The position numbers and the translations under genes were made by a program. Below the pieces are notes generated by a model. That model saw nothing but the letters and a program-made list of their open reading frames with translations. It made no database searches and had not been told where the DNA came from. DNA of 64,000 bases, taken from NCBI RefSeq assembly GCF_910589235.1, contig NC_060956.1:16478499-16542498 (forward strand). The letters are read 5' to 3'. This document shows positions 39,534 through 53,234 of the stretch, piece by piece. This DNA comes from Vespa crabro (lineage: Eukaryota > Arthropoda > Insecta > Hymenoptera > Vespidae). Each line of letters begins with the position of its first letter. The stretch's first letter is position 1.

Positions 39534-42500
39534 TCTATATATGTATGTATAAATTGACATGAAAGAATATTGTATTAATAAAAATCTTGAAAAAACTCGA
39601 GAAGAAAAATTTGTTACATGTTCTTCTCGTATTCAACAGATTTGGAAAAGGGGAAGCGTATATATCGTCCAGTAAGAAATGGTACTTTACACTGACTATT
39701 TGAAAGGAAACAAGCACGTGAGCCCGCACACAGAAATATAACGCTGCATCGTGTCGGCTAGCGGATGTGGACATATCGGGTTGCCAATGGTTCACGTATA
39801 ACGCACACGAAGAAAGAAGAAAACACGCTCGTGTATTCGAGTTAAATCGAAAGTTACACAAAGGCGGCGACACGCGACATCCTTCGCCTCTTTCGCGTAG
39901 TTCCTTGTTCCTTCCGAGAACTTTGAGCCTCCGGTAAACAATAGTTAAGGGATAACGTAACGAGGAAAAAAAAGAAAAAAAGAGGAAAAAAAAAGTACGA
40001 CCCGCAGTTTTTTGTTGAAACGAATAGGGATCGTTTAAATCTCGTATGGTGAGACTTTCGTGATTTTAATTAGAAAGAAAAAAAAGAAAAATTAAAAAGA
40101 ATAAAAAAAAAAAAGAAAAAGATTTTCATTAGAAATCTCGCTATAGAAAATGTAAATTGTAAAAATTACTTTTGTAAAATAATTTTTTCTTTTTAATTTG
40201 AAATTTTGATAAATCATTTTTCTCGTAAATACAGTATATAGAGAAGAAACAAAAAAAAAAGAAATACGGCCATTTTATTAAACGGCCAACGACCAATCCG
40301 CTTTGACCTCCGAATTTAACTCAACGACTCCTGTTAAATCGTAGAAATACGTCTTTCGTGTAACCGAAGTAACTCTAATTGACAAACACGATTTGCCGGA
40401 CGCTCAGTGGTCGCTGACCCCTCTCGTCGTTAGCCTATAGAAGTCGTTCGAGAAACTTTGACCGACCAATGAGGGAACAGGCAATCCTTAGAAAAGTGGT
40501 TTGCGCTGTGACGCTAATTTTTGCCACGTTTGTACGGACGTTGTTTACTCGCAAAAGAAAGTCTCGAAGTGTTTTTCTTTTTCTCTTCGTTACGTTCTTC
40601 CTCGACATTCGAACAACTCAAAAATTATTTATTTCCAACGTTAACCCACGGGAAAAGTATACAAACGTAAAAGCAAATCAAACAGCGATCAAATCATCAA
40701 AAATACTTTTCATGAATTAATAATCCTTTAAAAAAGAGAAAAAAAAAGAGTAAAAATTAATTAAGAACTTGATACGTTTTGAAAAATATTTTTTGAAAAA
40801 TTGAAAAATATCTAAATTTTCATTGGTGTATATCAATTAATAAGTTGATAAAATATTATCAGTTGATATTATTAAACGTTTACTACCAAGCTAATCCATT
40901 TATTAAACAGAGAAGAATGAAAAATATGTTGTAACCGAAGCACAAAGAGAAATCAACGCGGTTGCTTGGTCGATTAGTCAATGTCACCTCCGTGATTAGA
41001 AGGATCGACCGAGTTAAATCGCGCATAAGCGATGATCTTGCAATTTAGTTCAGTGCAGGCAAGCGAACACTTCGCAAAGATTGCGTGCAGAGTTTATGCG
41101 TTTCGTCGCGGCAATGTGAGCACGTCCGATCGCTACGATTACACGTGTAACTTCTGCATGTTACTTGTACTTTGATATTACCGAATAGAAAGAAGAGATC
41201 GAAGTAAAGGCGAGAGATTCCGTCGTAGACGCTTGCTCGTTCGTCGAGGCTTGACCGTGATGCACGACTGGTGACGATGATGATGATTGACCCCTGTCAC
41301 GAGGCTCCTTTCGAATAAGGAAAATTACGTTCGCGTTCGAATCTATAAGAAATTTATATCCAACACGTTCTCGCAGTAGCTTCAAGATCCCAATAGAGTA
41401 CATCGATCATAGAAATTCATTGATGATAATTCGATGATCCAACGATGTTCTGACATATACTTAGATAGTATTTCTTTACGTGTTAATGTCCAATTCCGCA
41501 TGCGTGTAATTTAAATACAACTACGATAATATAATGACAAATATAAATACATTCATCTTATATCGTATTGCCTCGTGTATTTATAAAACTGATCTTAATT
41601 CTATAAAATTTTTCGAAAAAAATCGTGCACCATTAATAATATAACATTAATAAACAACCGGTCAAGAGTGGTTTTTGATAAATTTAATAGTTATACTATT
41701 TCGTCAACTGTATAATGCTTGTTATTATCAGTCAGTTTCTTGATTTCGTCATCGTCGACACCGACGAAAGATTTTTCTAAAATTTTTCCTTTGTAAATCA
41801 CTTTCTAACAGTATTTTCACCTAAAAATATCTTCATCTATATCCGTAAATAACATAAAATTTTTTTTACCGTTTATGTTGCATCATTGCATTTCCTATAA
41901 AATAATAAAAAAAGAAAAAAAAACCATTAAGCGTCGATAATGCGCTTATTTCTCATCTTTAATAAAACACAAAATTGAAATGAATCATTAAATACAAAAA
42001 AAAATGTATCAAGATTCGCTCGAATACCTTATATATGTACATAAGACTTTTACAACATTTTCCGATGCAATCCAATAACAACGAAGTTTCTTTCTCTTAC
42101 AAATTATTTCTAAATTTCTATACCATAATTAAAACGTTATTATGATATTAATCGTACCTATAATTAGTTTACCTTAAAACAATCTCGTTTGAAAAGAAAA
42201 AAAAGCGGAAAACAAGAAATTCAACGTTATTCATATCTTAAAATTATTTGTATTCTTTGAAAGATCATCTGACATAAGGATAGAAACATTACATACAATT
42301 AAAACCTTGACGTGTACTAAATAATAATAAATATTATAAAAGAAGACTATTTATCAACAATGATCGTTAAATGTACATACATGGGTTAAGCGGAATTGAA
42401 GAGATCTTGATTGAGACTTGGTTGGACGAATCTCTGAGCGATAAGTGCCGATCTAAAATCCTGAGAATTCCGCGAGGACTCGTGCCGTCTCGTTGAAGGG

Positions 42501-45500
42501 CGTGGGAGACAATCGACCAGCAGCTGGTCGATGTTGGTTCAAGGACCATTACACAATGGGACTGTATGTACGAGCGGCACGGCTAGGATACACGAGAAAG
42601 TCACGTTTTCGAAGAGGTTCTGGGCTAGAGGAACGACGAAAGACTAAAGAGAAAAAGAGAGAGGGATAGAGAGATAAAGAGATAGAAAGAGAGAGGATCT
42701 AAGAACATCACGTTTTCCCGGAAATCAAATCGTGACTTTGTATTTCTTATCGGTACTCTTACTAAAATGAATATGGAAGACGCGCGTGTCCTGTATCTCT
42801 TTATTAAGTCTCACATGTTGTCGTCTTATCCTGATTAGAACATGATTAGAATTATCGATGTTGATAGTAAAAAAAAGAGAGAAAAAAAAAAGGAAAAGAA
42901 AAGGAAAAAAAAAAGATCGTTTAATCCTTATCGCTCCAAAATTAATATAATATAGCACATGCTTGTTGTCAGACCTACAAACAAATGTAACAAACGTTTA
43001 CTATTTTAACGCTGCACAATTTTTCTAAGATAACTGTTTATTGACAAACATGTACGTAACACATGTTGCGCGTTAACACAAATATCGAAAATAAAAACCA
43101 AAAAAAAAAAAAGAAAAAGCAAACAAAAATCCGATTGGCATCACTATTTCCTCTTCGAATAATAAGGTTTAAATTGCTATAAAAAACTATCATAACAATC
43201 AATGTTAAAGAACTGTTACAAGTTTTTATTATTATTCCTTTTCCTTTTTTTCCTTTTAATGATACGAAATAAAAGGCCAGAAAGTGTTATGGATCTTCTA
43301 TCATACCGACCGATCTTTAAAAACGAGATGAAAAGAAAAAAAAAAGAAACGATGAAAAAGAAAGAATGAAGCATAGAAAGAAAGAAAAAAAAGAAGAAGA
43401 AAAAAGAAAAAAGAAAAAAGAAAAAAAAATTCAGTCTTTCAAAAGATAAAGATCAAATCGCGTTGTTTCTTGAATCATTAAAGAAAAGGCGTTGGTTCGT
43501 TTCTCCCGTTGGACTGGCGCCTGCAGCTTCGAGATCGTTCTCGCAACTGAGGCGGCCAATTAAAGGGAAGCCGACCAATCCAAAGGCATCGAAGAACACG
43601 AGACGACTCGGAGACGAGACAGGAGGCGCGAGGCATGCGTTATCGTACGTTCAGATCGTTCGCGACGAGTTTTCTGGGTGCTGCTCTTAACATCACCAGG
43701 AGTATGCATGTATGTATGTATGTATGTATGTTTTCTCTCGCTCTCGAAGAGGCTGCACGCGTATCACGAGAGTTAATACGTTCGAGTCTTGTTGTTTCTG
43801 TAGAAGCCGAAGCTTCAGACGACGAGGGAATTGTGCTCGATGGGACTCGCTCGGTACGCCGTTTCTCACTTAGAAATTGCGAAAGAAACCCATACGACTT
43901 TACCTCACTCAACGTATCACCCATTCACCCCTCCCACCCTTCCTCGTTAATACTCCTTTATCCCAACCGTAGACGTTCCGTGCACGTCTTGGGAAGCGAC
44001 TGACGTAACTTCCGGAAAAATGTCTTGCCGTATAGGCTCCTCTATATAAAACGCGAAACGCGGAAATTACTCGCACGGAATAATACCAGCCTCGTTGTTC
44101 TACTCTCTCGAGTATGCACTTTCGGTTGCGTCCTCTTTTAAACGTTATGTCATCGAAAGCATGCGCTTCGGTTCCTTTTAAGTATTATGATACCGGTATG
44201 TTTCGTAACATTCGCATCATTAAGAGGAAATATCTTAATTAAGAACCTTACACGTTCTCTCTCTCTCTTTCCTTATTAAAAAAAAAAAAAAAAAAAAAAA
44301 AAGCAATGAGGAATTTTGAATAAAGTTATATTATTTAAGCAATACCAATAGGATAATAAGAGATTTTGACAGAGTTGATTATTTTGAAAAATTCCCGCGA
44401 AATAATCCTTTGTTACGGTAAAATCGAAGCGGAACAACGTGCGATAAGAAAAGAGCTCGTTTAATGGCACGTTAACGACGTAAACGTTACTTTCGATTGT
44501 TCCATCGCGCGAGCATGTAATACGAACTAACAAGCCGTATCTAGGAATGGCAGAGCACAGGGAGTCCGTCCCGCCACACTTGGACTCTTCCTTTCAAATG
44601 TGAGCAAGCGCGCTACGTTGACCACGTGAGGAATTAATCGTGCTACTTTACCGCGAAATACTAACTCATTAACGTCAAATTATCGTTTCTAAATTAAGAC
44701 TTTATTGATAATTGATTTGCTTTATCTTCCATTTCCATTTCCAATTGCCTTTATTTAATTATCTTTACAAGTAAATTTTATATTTTCTTACAAATAAAAT
44801 TAAACATATAACATTTAAACTAATATATTATTTAACATTAATTTAAACATCGAAGACTCGAATCTTAATATTCTTCCCGAAAAATTAATCAAAAAAAAGA
44901 AATAATAAATAAATAAATAAATAAATAATTTTCAGAAAAGATTTCAAAGTCATATACAAGGTTTTCTTCTATTCGATTATATTTATTTATATTGTCGTAA
45001 ATAAAAATAAATTAACATTTTTCTCAGAAGAATGATTAGAAAAACAAAGTACCGATATTCTTCCTTGGAAATATCGTAAAATCTAACACAACGTTTAACT
45101 CCTTTTTGGTTTCATTATGGATTAAGTTCAAATAATTAATAGATTTTGTTTAATGATCTAACATTGTTCTTGAAAGATTGATTAGGAAAATAACGAAGTA
45201 AAATTCTTTCTGGAAAGTCCTTTAAACGATAAAAGAAAATGCTACAACTTGAAAGAATGAAAAATAACACCTGTTTATCGGTAATTAAACGGAATGGAAC
45301 GAGATTTCATGTTGTTATGCCACGTTCTTATCAAGAAATAACAAAATAAAAATTTCTATCAATTATGATACATCCTGGTCGTACCGTACCAACGATATTT
45401 TACAGCGTCGCCAAGGAGTACTTCAAAATCAATTTCGTTAGTGGATATAATAACTATAATAGCGGCGAATTAGCGTCGTGAGCACGCGCGCACGCAGAAG

Positions 45501-45905
45501 CGAAGAGGCACGTAACGTGCCATCCGCCAGCTGGAAAAGATTAATGCGATCCAATTTAGCGACGAACTCTCGTAGATCGGTACGGCAGTTCGCTTATAGC
45601 ATAGTATATTAATCATTCTAATATCTGTTGAAAACGATGAAGTTTAGGAAAGTTGTGAAAGATTTTTCTTTCCTTCTTTTTTTTTTTTTTTTTTGATTGA
45701 AAAATAGTAAGAATTAGAATTGGCGAAAACGTCGAAAATACCATGCGTTTCTTCCAAAGTTTCCCATGATCGTTCACCGTGAAGGAGTTATTAGATTTTC
45801 AACGATTAGCCTCGTGTAAAGCATTCGCTTTACCGCCGGGCTCATTGCCATTTATCAGGCAAAAGAGTGACTCTGTACACGGTCTTACGCCACGAGATAA
45901 ATGTG

Positions 45906-45917
45906 TGTGTGTATGTA

Positions 45918-45956
<39 letters not shown>

Positions 45957-46012
45957 TCTTTCTCTACATATATATATATATATATATATGTAGAGAGAGA
46001 GAGAGAGAGAAG
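45906..46012. repeat. Compound (TA)n/(GA)n repeat with palindromic core
   Basis: (GT)n then (TA)n, then CTCTTTCTCTACATATAT which is mirrored by ATATATGTAGAGAGAGAG, forming a near-perfect palindrome able to extrude as a cruciform. A (TA)n(GT)n tract follows at 46,400-46,447. Confidence 0.85.
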
Positions 46013-46397
46013 GAAGGAGCCGAATGATTAATAGATACGATCGCATTGAACCAACGCAGAACAGGGCGCGCATATCGTCGGGGTCGCTCTTCTTGGGAAA
46101 CGACGAAGACGACGAAGATGAAGACAAACCGGTAGTCATGCTTTCAAACATAAGGATCCTCGTTTCGTGCTCTCCAACCGTACAAACTAATCACATTTGA
46201 TATGCGTTAAACCGTTTCCAAGTTGTGAGAAAAAAAATGGCAAAAAGAGAATTTTCTCGTTGGTTACTCTAGGGGAGATCGTGTATCTTGAATAGTTTTT
46301 TCCTTTTTCTTCTTCTTCATCTCTTTTTTTTGAGTTTTCTCATTCTTTCCCATAGCTTCCTTCCCACAAGAATATTACAGAAACAACCGTTGTTCCC

Positions 46398-46451
<54 letters not shown>

Positions 46452-46998
46452 AATCTGTGTGAGTTTCAAGTATGTTGATGTTTTTATTATACGATACGAA
46501 CGATATTATTCATTGGTTAAATTTCATTTTTTCAATTATAAACTCGTATCATGAAAAATAGAAAAATACAAAAATATAAAAAATAAAAAAAAATGGAAAA
46601 TGCGCATTCTTGTATGCATCGAAACGGACGAATTAAATGCAAAAGAAATAATACATGGTAAAAAAGTATCAAGGAGAAGAATCGAAAACAAATGAAACCG
46701 ATCGACGGAATTCGTATGGTAGAGCGACGTGTGGAAAGGGAGAGGGGCGGGGGAAGGATAGAAATCGGTGATCGTAACGTTCGGACTTTCGATCGATGTC
46801 CAAAGAGAGATCCACAGAAGCAGCCTGAAAAGAAGCTTTTATTCGCTCGTTTCTCTCTTGCAAAGAGAGAATCTGCATATCGTCTCAGACTGTATAAGGG
46901 TCCGACCGTCGTGCCCTTGACTGACGGCACAATCCTCGATTCTTCCTCGATATCGAGAGGAGCACTCCGATCTTTCGACGGGCAGGACGTAACTGACG

Positions 46999-47166
46999 AA
47001 GATAGAAAGAGAAGAAGAAGAAGAAGAAAAAGAAGAAGAAGAAGAAGAAGAAAAAGAAAAAGAAGAAGGAGAAGGAGAAGAAGAAGGAGAAGAGAAGAAG
47101 AAGAAGAAGAAAAAGAAGAAGATAGAGAAAAAAAATATAAGATAGAAGAAGAAGAAGAAGAAAAAC
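46999..47166. repeat. Long (GAA)n-rich purine tract
   Basis: About 165 bases almost wholly A and G on the plus strand, broken by a few T residues. It generates an open frame of poly-Arg and poly-Glu. Confidence 0.9.
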
Positions 47167-47583
47167 GGAGGACGTCGTCTTTGGATGTTGGACATACGGT
47201 CAGCTCGAAGGTCCTTGATTATACGCTTTTGCTGCATAGGAGAACGACTAGAAGAAAGAGAAAGAAAGAGAAAAAGAGAGAAAGAGAGAGACAGAGAGAG
47301 AAAGAAAGGATAAGACGAATGCAAATGTCCGAGCTTCGTAGATCGGGAATACGCGACAAACTCGCCCGGAAGATATCTCGGCTCTTTTAGTTAGCAGATG
47401 CCGCGAGATACCGAGAAGATGCTTCTCTCTTCTTCTCCTTTAGTTTCTTGAAAGTTACTTTCGTAGAGGAAGAAGAATAGAAGACATTACATAGATAGGT
47501 TCACGACCGTTTCAGGAAAAAAAAAATAGAGAAAAAAATAAGTTTTGTACCTTACTATTATCCGTACGAGCTATCGATCGATT

Positions 47584-47586
<3 letters not shown>

Positions 47587-47650
<64 letters not shown>
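47587..47650. repeat. (GA)n microsatellite
   Basis: About 31 uninterrupted GA units in intron 1. Confidence 0.95.
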
Positions 47651-47652
<2 letters not shown>

Positions 47653-48328
47653 GGAGAAAGGGAAGGACGCAGATATTTTTCGCGTGCACGCGTGCCGGCA
47701 CTGCATCCATGCCGGATCGATGAAAGGGAACGGGGAACCGGTTACGGGCCTATCGTGCGCCGGATTCTAAGCCGATTTTTTTCGATTTCGGGATTTTTTT
47801 GCCTACGGTCGTAACACTGGGGTCACTTTTTCCAATGTCTATTCACATTTTACCCTTCCTTCAAAAAACTTTTCTTAATGCGAATATAAAGTTAGGGAAT
47901 AATTTGAATGATGATTAAAATTCACGTAAATAAAATTTCTCGTAGAATATTTTCAACGTAGAATATTTTTTTAATCACATATAAACACAAACAATTTTAA
48001 CTATCTTTCATTAATATTAATTATTGATTAATAGTTTTATTATTGTACGTAACTGGAACTGATTGTATCTCTTAAACGATTGAAAATAGAAAAAATTGTT
48101 ATAAGATAAAATTAAATGGAATAAGATGGTATATATATAAGCAAATAATTTCATGCATTTTTGTACATCGATGTATAATAAAAATTCAACTGCATCCCCT
48201 TTTTTTTAAATGGAAACTTACATTTTTGATTGCACCATTGAACGCAGTTTTTTAGACTCTATATTTATTTTTTGGACTTCTATATTTAGTTATACCCTAA
48301 ACTTATACATTAAAAAATTATCATGTGG

Positions 48329-48363
<35 letters not shown>

Positions 48364-50656
48364 ACGAAATAATAAACAACGAACGATCGTGCAAATATAA
48401 AAAATGATCTTTAGACTTTTTTATCAAAGAAACTTTCTACAATTCAAATCAAACTTAATCGATAATCCAAACGATATATATCTAATAAAATATTTCTTAT
48501 ATTTTTCCACATATGATATAACTTACTAATTATAAACAAAACTACGATAACCTTCCGATTGATATTAAATTCTCGAATAATTCTTTTCTCATTTCATTCA
48601 TTTAATGAAATAATTAAACAATGGTCGTACGGATAAAAATTTTGTATTTTAAATTAAGTATGATCGTTACATAGTAATAATGATATAAGTTAAAAATACG
48701 GAATGTATTAATTAGAAACTATGATAGATACAAATTTCTAGATAGATGAATCATCAACAATCGAACCGAATTCCACGTCGATGTACCGAAATTCTCGAGT
48801 CGCATCGTCGTCGTTCTCGTTGTCTTCGTCGTTGTCTTTGTCGTCGTTGTCGTTGTCGTCTCTAAGCAATACCTATCTCGCGCGAGACTTCAACGTGTGA
48901 AAGGACGTTAAGTCCGGGCAGATCGGTTTCTAAGGAGAGATAGAAGAGAAAGCCTGAGAACGTAAGAGCGGAGAACGTCCGGAGAACCGGCAACGCGCCC
49001 CATCCAGAGTATCCTGATGCAAAGTAACAGAAACTCGAGAAACGGACCTCGATCGAGTCCGCGGAATGTTCGAGATAACGATCGAGCTACAACTATTGCA
49101 TTTACGAGCATGGATGAGATTTAAATATATCGCGAATACCATCGTGATCTCGTGGTATGGTTATAATCTATGGGAATAATTAACAAGAGAAATAAAAATA
49201 AGAACATTGATTATAAATTGGATTAAAATATGTACAGTTTTACAAAAATTGCCAATAATAAACGTCATTATATTATTATTTTTATTTATAAAATCGATCG
49301 TTCGTATTTCATGAAAATTTCCCGCCAATTTTTGTCGTTACTTTTAAAATCAATAAAAATAATGCTAATTACACGTAAAGAAAATTATATTGATACGAGT
49401 TCGATAGATTTTGTTAAATAACGATAATAAGTAATATATCGATAATTTACGAACGCATTCGTCTAATCTCACTAATCGTTCTTTCACTTTCTTCCTTCGA
49501 GTTACTGAAAGGAGAATGCGAGTGTTGTTATACACACATATTCCGTGAATGTATTTAAATATACCATAACACATTAGTAATACATTTACTTGTACATATA
49601 TGTATATACATAGTACATTACTATAATACAAACTAGTCATGGTCATTAAGGTAAAGCGTGGGAATATAATTTATACTTATCTTCGTTATATTGTAGATCT
49701 TAATCTACGTGAATTTAACAAGATAACGATGGTTATTTCAACTATCTTCACGCCTTTTTTTAGGGTTAGAATTTCTTTCAATTTGAACATTGTCTTTCAA
49801 TGAAAATTATCGAATAAATATAATACCAAATCGTTAAAGTAATGTAATTAAATCGTAGAAAAATAAAAGGAGAAAATGGCGACGAAGGAAAAAAAAAGAT
49901 GAGAGATGAACATGAAAGTAAAATAAAAAAAAAAAAATAAATAAAATAAATAAATAAACATAAATTCGCGTTAAATACGTACTTATTTATTTATATAGGT
50001 AAATTGGAAAAGTCGGAGTGATGGAAGCATGCGACTAATGTTTAGGTTGGTATCGAAGGGAGAAGGTTCGATGGCAAGGGCGCGTAGGGCAGACGGCTTC
50101 CTGGAAAGCAAGCTCGGACACCTGTCCCTCAGTGGTTGTCAACTTATATATCAAAAGAAGAAATAAAATGAAAGAGGTTAAGAAGAAATGATATGAGAAC
50201 CACTGCACTGGTAACACCACCACGTGCATCTCCGCATCCGAGTTATCTTCGAAACGTCATTCGCAAACGTGTTGCACGTCATAAGATTTCCCTTGGTCCG
50301 ATCTACCCTCTCCAACCACCCCCACATCCCTGTCACAAGTGTACAAACAAGTTTTGGCGGGTAAATTTGAAATCTGATTTGCTCAAGATTCTACCAATTA
50401 CATTTCTCGATATATTATGTTTTCAAACGAGAGAGATGGTTCGAAGATCGAACGATATTCTCGTTCGATTTTATGTCGATAAAGGAGTCCCGTAAGGAAA
50501 GAATTTTTGCGAGAGAGGATGCGTATCGAGAGTTCCTTGGGCCGGTCGATATTTTCGAGAAAGGTAGTAGGTAATCGAAGGCAAACGCAGCAATGTCCGA
50601 CGTTGCTACGGAATACTAATGCGTGATCGGGGAGAGAAAGAGCAAGAAAGCGAGAA

Positions 50657-50696
<40 letters not shown>

Positions 50697-51040
50697 TGAG
50701 AGAGAGAAAGAGGGAAAAGGAGAATACTGTACCTTTCTTTGGCTCTTCTTTCTCTCTCTCTCCCCCCCTCTCTCTCTCTCTTTCTTTTTTTCTCTCTATC
50801 CATACATCTTTCTTTTTTTCTTTCTCGAGAAAGAGAAAAGAAGTCAAAACGGTATGACGACGCGCCGGCGTCATTGAAACCGACCTGTTGCCTAGCCACC
50901 ACTTTGCGACCACCTCCCTGCACGCTTTCTCGAAACACTGCGCACACTCGCGAGCTTTTCATATTTTTCGCGGTTTCTTTCTCCGACTAGAAAATAGATA
51001 AACACTAACACAACTCACAAAACAATGATATATCACTTAC

Positions 51041-51149
51041 CGGACACATTTGGTAGAAATGAGAAAAGGAGCAACAGCACCGTTGGAAACCACACGCTCC
51101 TGCTCGAATTGTAATCCAATTTACGTCGTGGCAGCAGCAGCATCAACAT
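51041..51149 (-). CDS. Notch: First coding exon of a secreted/transmembrane EGF protein, probably Notch: signal peptide
   Basis: Seen: on the minus strand an ATG at 51,149 in good context (caccATG) opens 36 codons plus one base and ends at a consensus donor (G|GTAAGT, intron starting at 51,040). An in-frame TAA lies 11 codons upstream of this ATG. The peptide begins MLMLLLPRRK and contains the strongly hydrophobic stretch TVLLLLFSFLPNVSG, a signal peptide with a long, partly basic n-region; cleavage is likely near VSG. Exon phase is 1, which fits the EGF exon at 13,907-13,985. Known: Notch genes place the leader in exon 1 followed by a phase-1 intron, and the fly leader also ends in a leucine run before Leu-Pro-Asn. 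Inference: this is the 5' coding exon of Notch; another EGF-repeat receptor or ligand is possible. A (GA)n tract lies 80-240 bp upstream. Confidence 0.72.
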
Positions 51150-51246
51150 GGTGCCGTCGATTTTATCCACATACGTCGATTAGACACACACTCATCGGGC
51201 CTCCTGCGTGCACACACTGACCGAGAGAAGAGAGAGAGAGAAAGAG

Positions 51247-51288
<42 letters not shown>

Positions 51289-51307
51289 CCGATGGAAAAG
51301 GAAAATA

Positions 51308-51356
<49 letters not shown>

Positions 51357-51800
51357 GAGAGAAAGAGAAATAAACAGAGAAAGAAGAAATATAGAAAGAA
51401 GGAAAGATCGACAGGAATACAAGTTATAGGATAAAGCACACTTCTCTTCACTCGATTATAAGACACGCGTACCACCTCTTGATCCAACGCATCGTTCGTT
51501 TCGCTCTTTTCTTATTACTTTCGTTTTACGTCCAAAAACAATCAAGCAGCGACAGTATGTAGCACGTTCGCGCGCACGACAGTACGAGAAAAAAGCATGC
51601 GTCGATCGTACACGAACACGACCGCGTCCGAAACACTTCTGGGATCCCCTATTGTTCCCTTAACGCGCTGAAAGTAGTTCCCCGGATGCGCGCGCACCTG
51701 CCTCCGGCAGTGTATCCTTACGCTGTGCCGCAATGGCCGGCACCATCGGCCAATCACCATTGGAGTATGCTGGAACGAGCATGTACTACGCTCTACCTTC
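51150..51800 (-). promoter_or_regulatory. Likely promoter/5' UTR region of the Notch-like gene
   Basis: Directly upstream of the signal-peptide ATG. It contains two short upstream ATGs (51,195 and 51,172), interrupted (GA)n tracts at about 51,232-51,390, which are typical binding sites for GAGA-type factors, and a GC-rich CpG-dense segment at 51,540-51,770. In that segment two CCAAT boxes face each other (51,750-51,754 and 51,759-51,763). The transcription start cannot be fixed from sequence alone. Confidence 0.35.
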
Positions 51801-53214
51801 AGAGTTCTATCTTACTCTCGCGTTTTTTTCGAATTTCGCCACGGTTCGTATTTATCCCTCTTTTGTTGTTGTCTCTTTCTTTTTTCGTTCTTTTCTTTTC
51901 TTTTTTTCTCTCTCTTTTTTTTTTCTTTTATATTTTATTTATACCATACGACATATTCCAAGGACATTGAGATAATTTACAATTTGAAGCTTCATTATTT
52001 CTCGAGCAAAATGCGAATGTTAATAACATTTATAATATAAGCATAGTTATATTATTAAAATTATTTTTGTTTTAAATAATCGTTTGAATTTCGAGTTAAA
52101 ATGAGGATAACGAAAGTACGAGCTACTTGTGGATCCTTAATGAATCAAAGCTCATTGTAAAAGATGCGATAGATGCATTAATTATGTATTTCCTGTTACC
52201 CTTTCCTTCTTATCGGGACATTGCGTTAATCTCATGTGAACGAGCAAAGAAACATCGTTGATCTAATTGTCTTGCTAACAAGTGCGTTAATTAGCGCACG
52301 CGGAGAAAAGATTCTTTAACAAGCGCCGCCTTGCAGCATGGCGATTGCTTTCCGATTACTTTCTATTTCGTTACGTAAAGTCGCGAGAAAGATACGTACG
52401 TCGTATTGGAACGAGGAAAACATTTTGTTATCCTATTTCTATGTCAACCATCTGTTAAGAAATTTTTTAAATACCACACTTTTTGACTTTCAAACTCGGT
52501 CAAGATTAGAAACGATTTTATAAATGATTTTACTTTCAATACGTAAAAACTTTATTACTCAGTTCGATATAAAATATAAATCCATGTCAAACAGAAAATG
52601 TTAATAATTTACAATCTTTTAACTTTCTAGCTTAATCAGTATCAGAAATAATTTTCCAAAAATAACTTGGATTAATTTCGTATATTTCGTAAAAATAAAA
52701 TGACGAAATTGTTGTTACGCGTTTCGAAGTAAAAAATAAATCCAAGCCAATCATCCATCGACAAATTTCTTAAATATTACACAATTTTAAACTTTCAAGC
52801 TCATAAACAGTCAAGATTATAAATGACTTTATATATTGATCACGAATAAATTTTGTACAAATTGAAAACCAATCAGATTTATTTATAACAAATAAAACAA
52901 TATTACGAAATTTCTGTTGTCCTTTTCAAAAATAAGATATAAATTGTCGTAATTTCAAGGGATTACAGAGCGAGACAGAGGAGACAAACGATTGAAGATA
53001 TTTTTTTTTCCTCTCCTTTCGGAAATAAAAACTATTGGTGTTACACATCGAAATGTAGGCGCTAGAAAATTCCTACCAGCAGCATGCTGGAGCAAAAGTC
53101 GTGAGTGCTGGTAAGATCATTAATTAACCTTCCATCCCTTGATTGCGTGTTAAGCGAAATTCATCGCCGATGTTAACTGCCTCACGGTAAGGCCGGTACC
53201 TTAACGAATACAAA

Positions 53215-53234
53215 TGCGAAATTATAATTTCGCA
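53215..53234. repeat. Perfect 20-bp palindrome
   Basis: TGCGAAATTA followed directly by its reverse complement TAATTTCGCA, in otherwise unique intergenic DNA. It could bind a dimeric factor; no function is assigned. Confidence 0.6.

Larger units (their letters stand above)
29871..51040. other. Intron 1 of the Notch-like gene, promoter-proximal part
   Basis: No exon supported with confidence. Repeats beyond those listed: (GA)n 30,488-30,538 and 33,552-33,600, (CAC)n 30,612-30,672, A-rich 36,121-36,250, (GTAT)n 43,707-43,730, A24 at 44,279-44,302, (TA)n 48,332-48,360, (GTC)-rich 48,796-48,865, mixed (GA)/(CT) 50,630-50,820. Complex islands: 31,540-31,790, 32,210-32,500, 34,430-34,770, 36,400-36,700, 38,570-38,802, 39,640-39,960, 40,300-40,560, 40,930-41,420, 42,390-42,640, 43,460-44,200, 45,370-45,610. 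A weak candidate alternative exon at 38,573-38,802 is described in the findings. Confidence 0.5.

Noticed and set aside
46692..47390. 232-codon plus-strand open frame, Arg/Glu-rich
   Set aside because: Openness comes mostly from (AGA)n/(GA)n purine tracts, which lack stops; no domain, and flanking unique parts look like nothing known. The first ~95 codons are not repetitive but lack splice or homology support.
5090..49664. Su(H)-type sites (YGTGRGAA, e.g. 6,156-6,163, 46,361-46,368, 49,657-49,664) as evidence of Notch autoregulation
   Set aside because: The number seen is about what chance predicts for an 8-base degenerate motif in this length; no cluster stands out.
51143..51487. 114-codon minus-strand frame overlapping the Notch-like start
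   Set aside because: Mostly Ser-Leu repeats from (GA)n; it is the frame of the short upstream ORF, not a separate gene.
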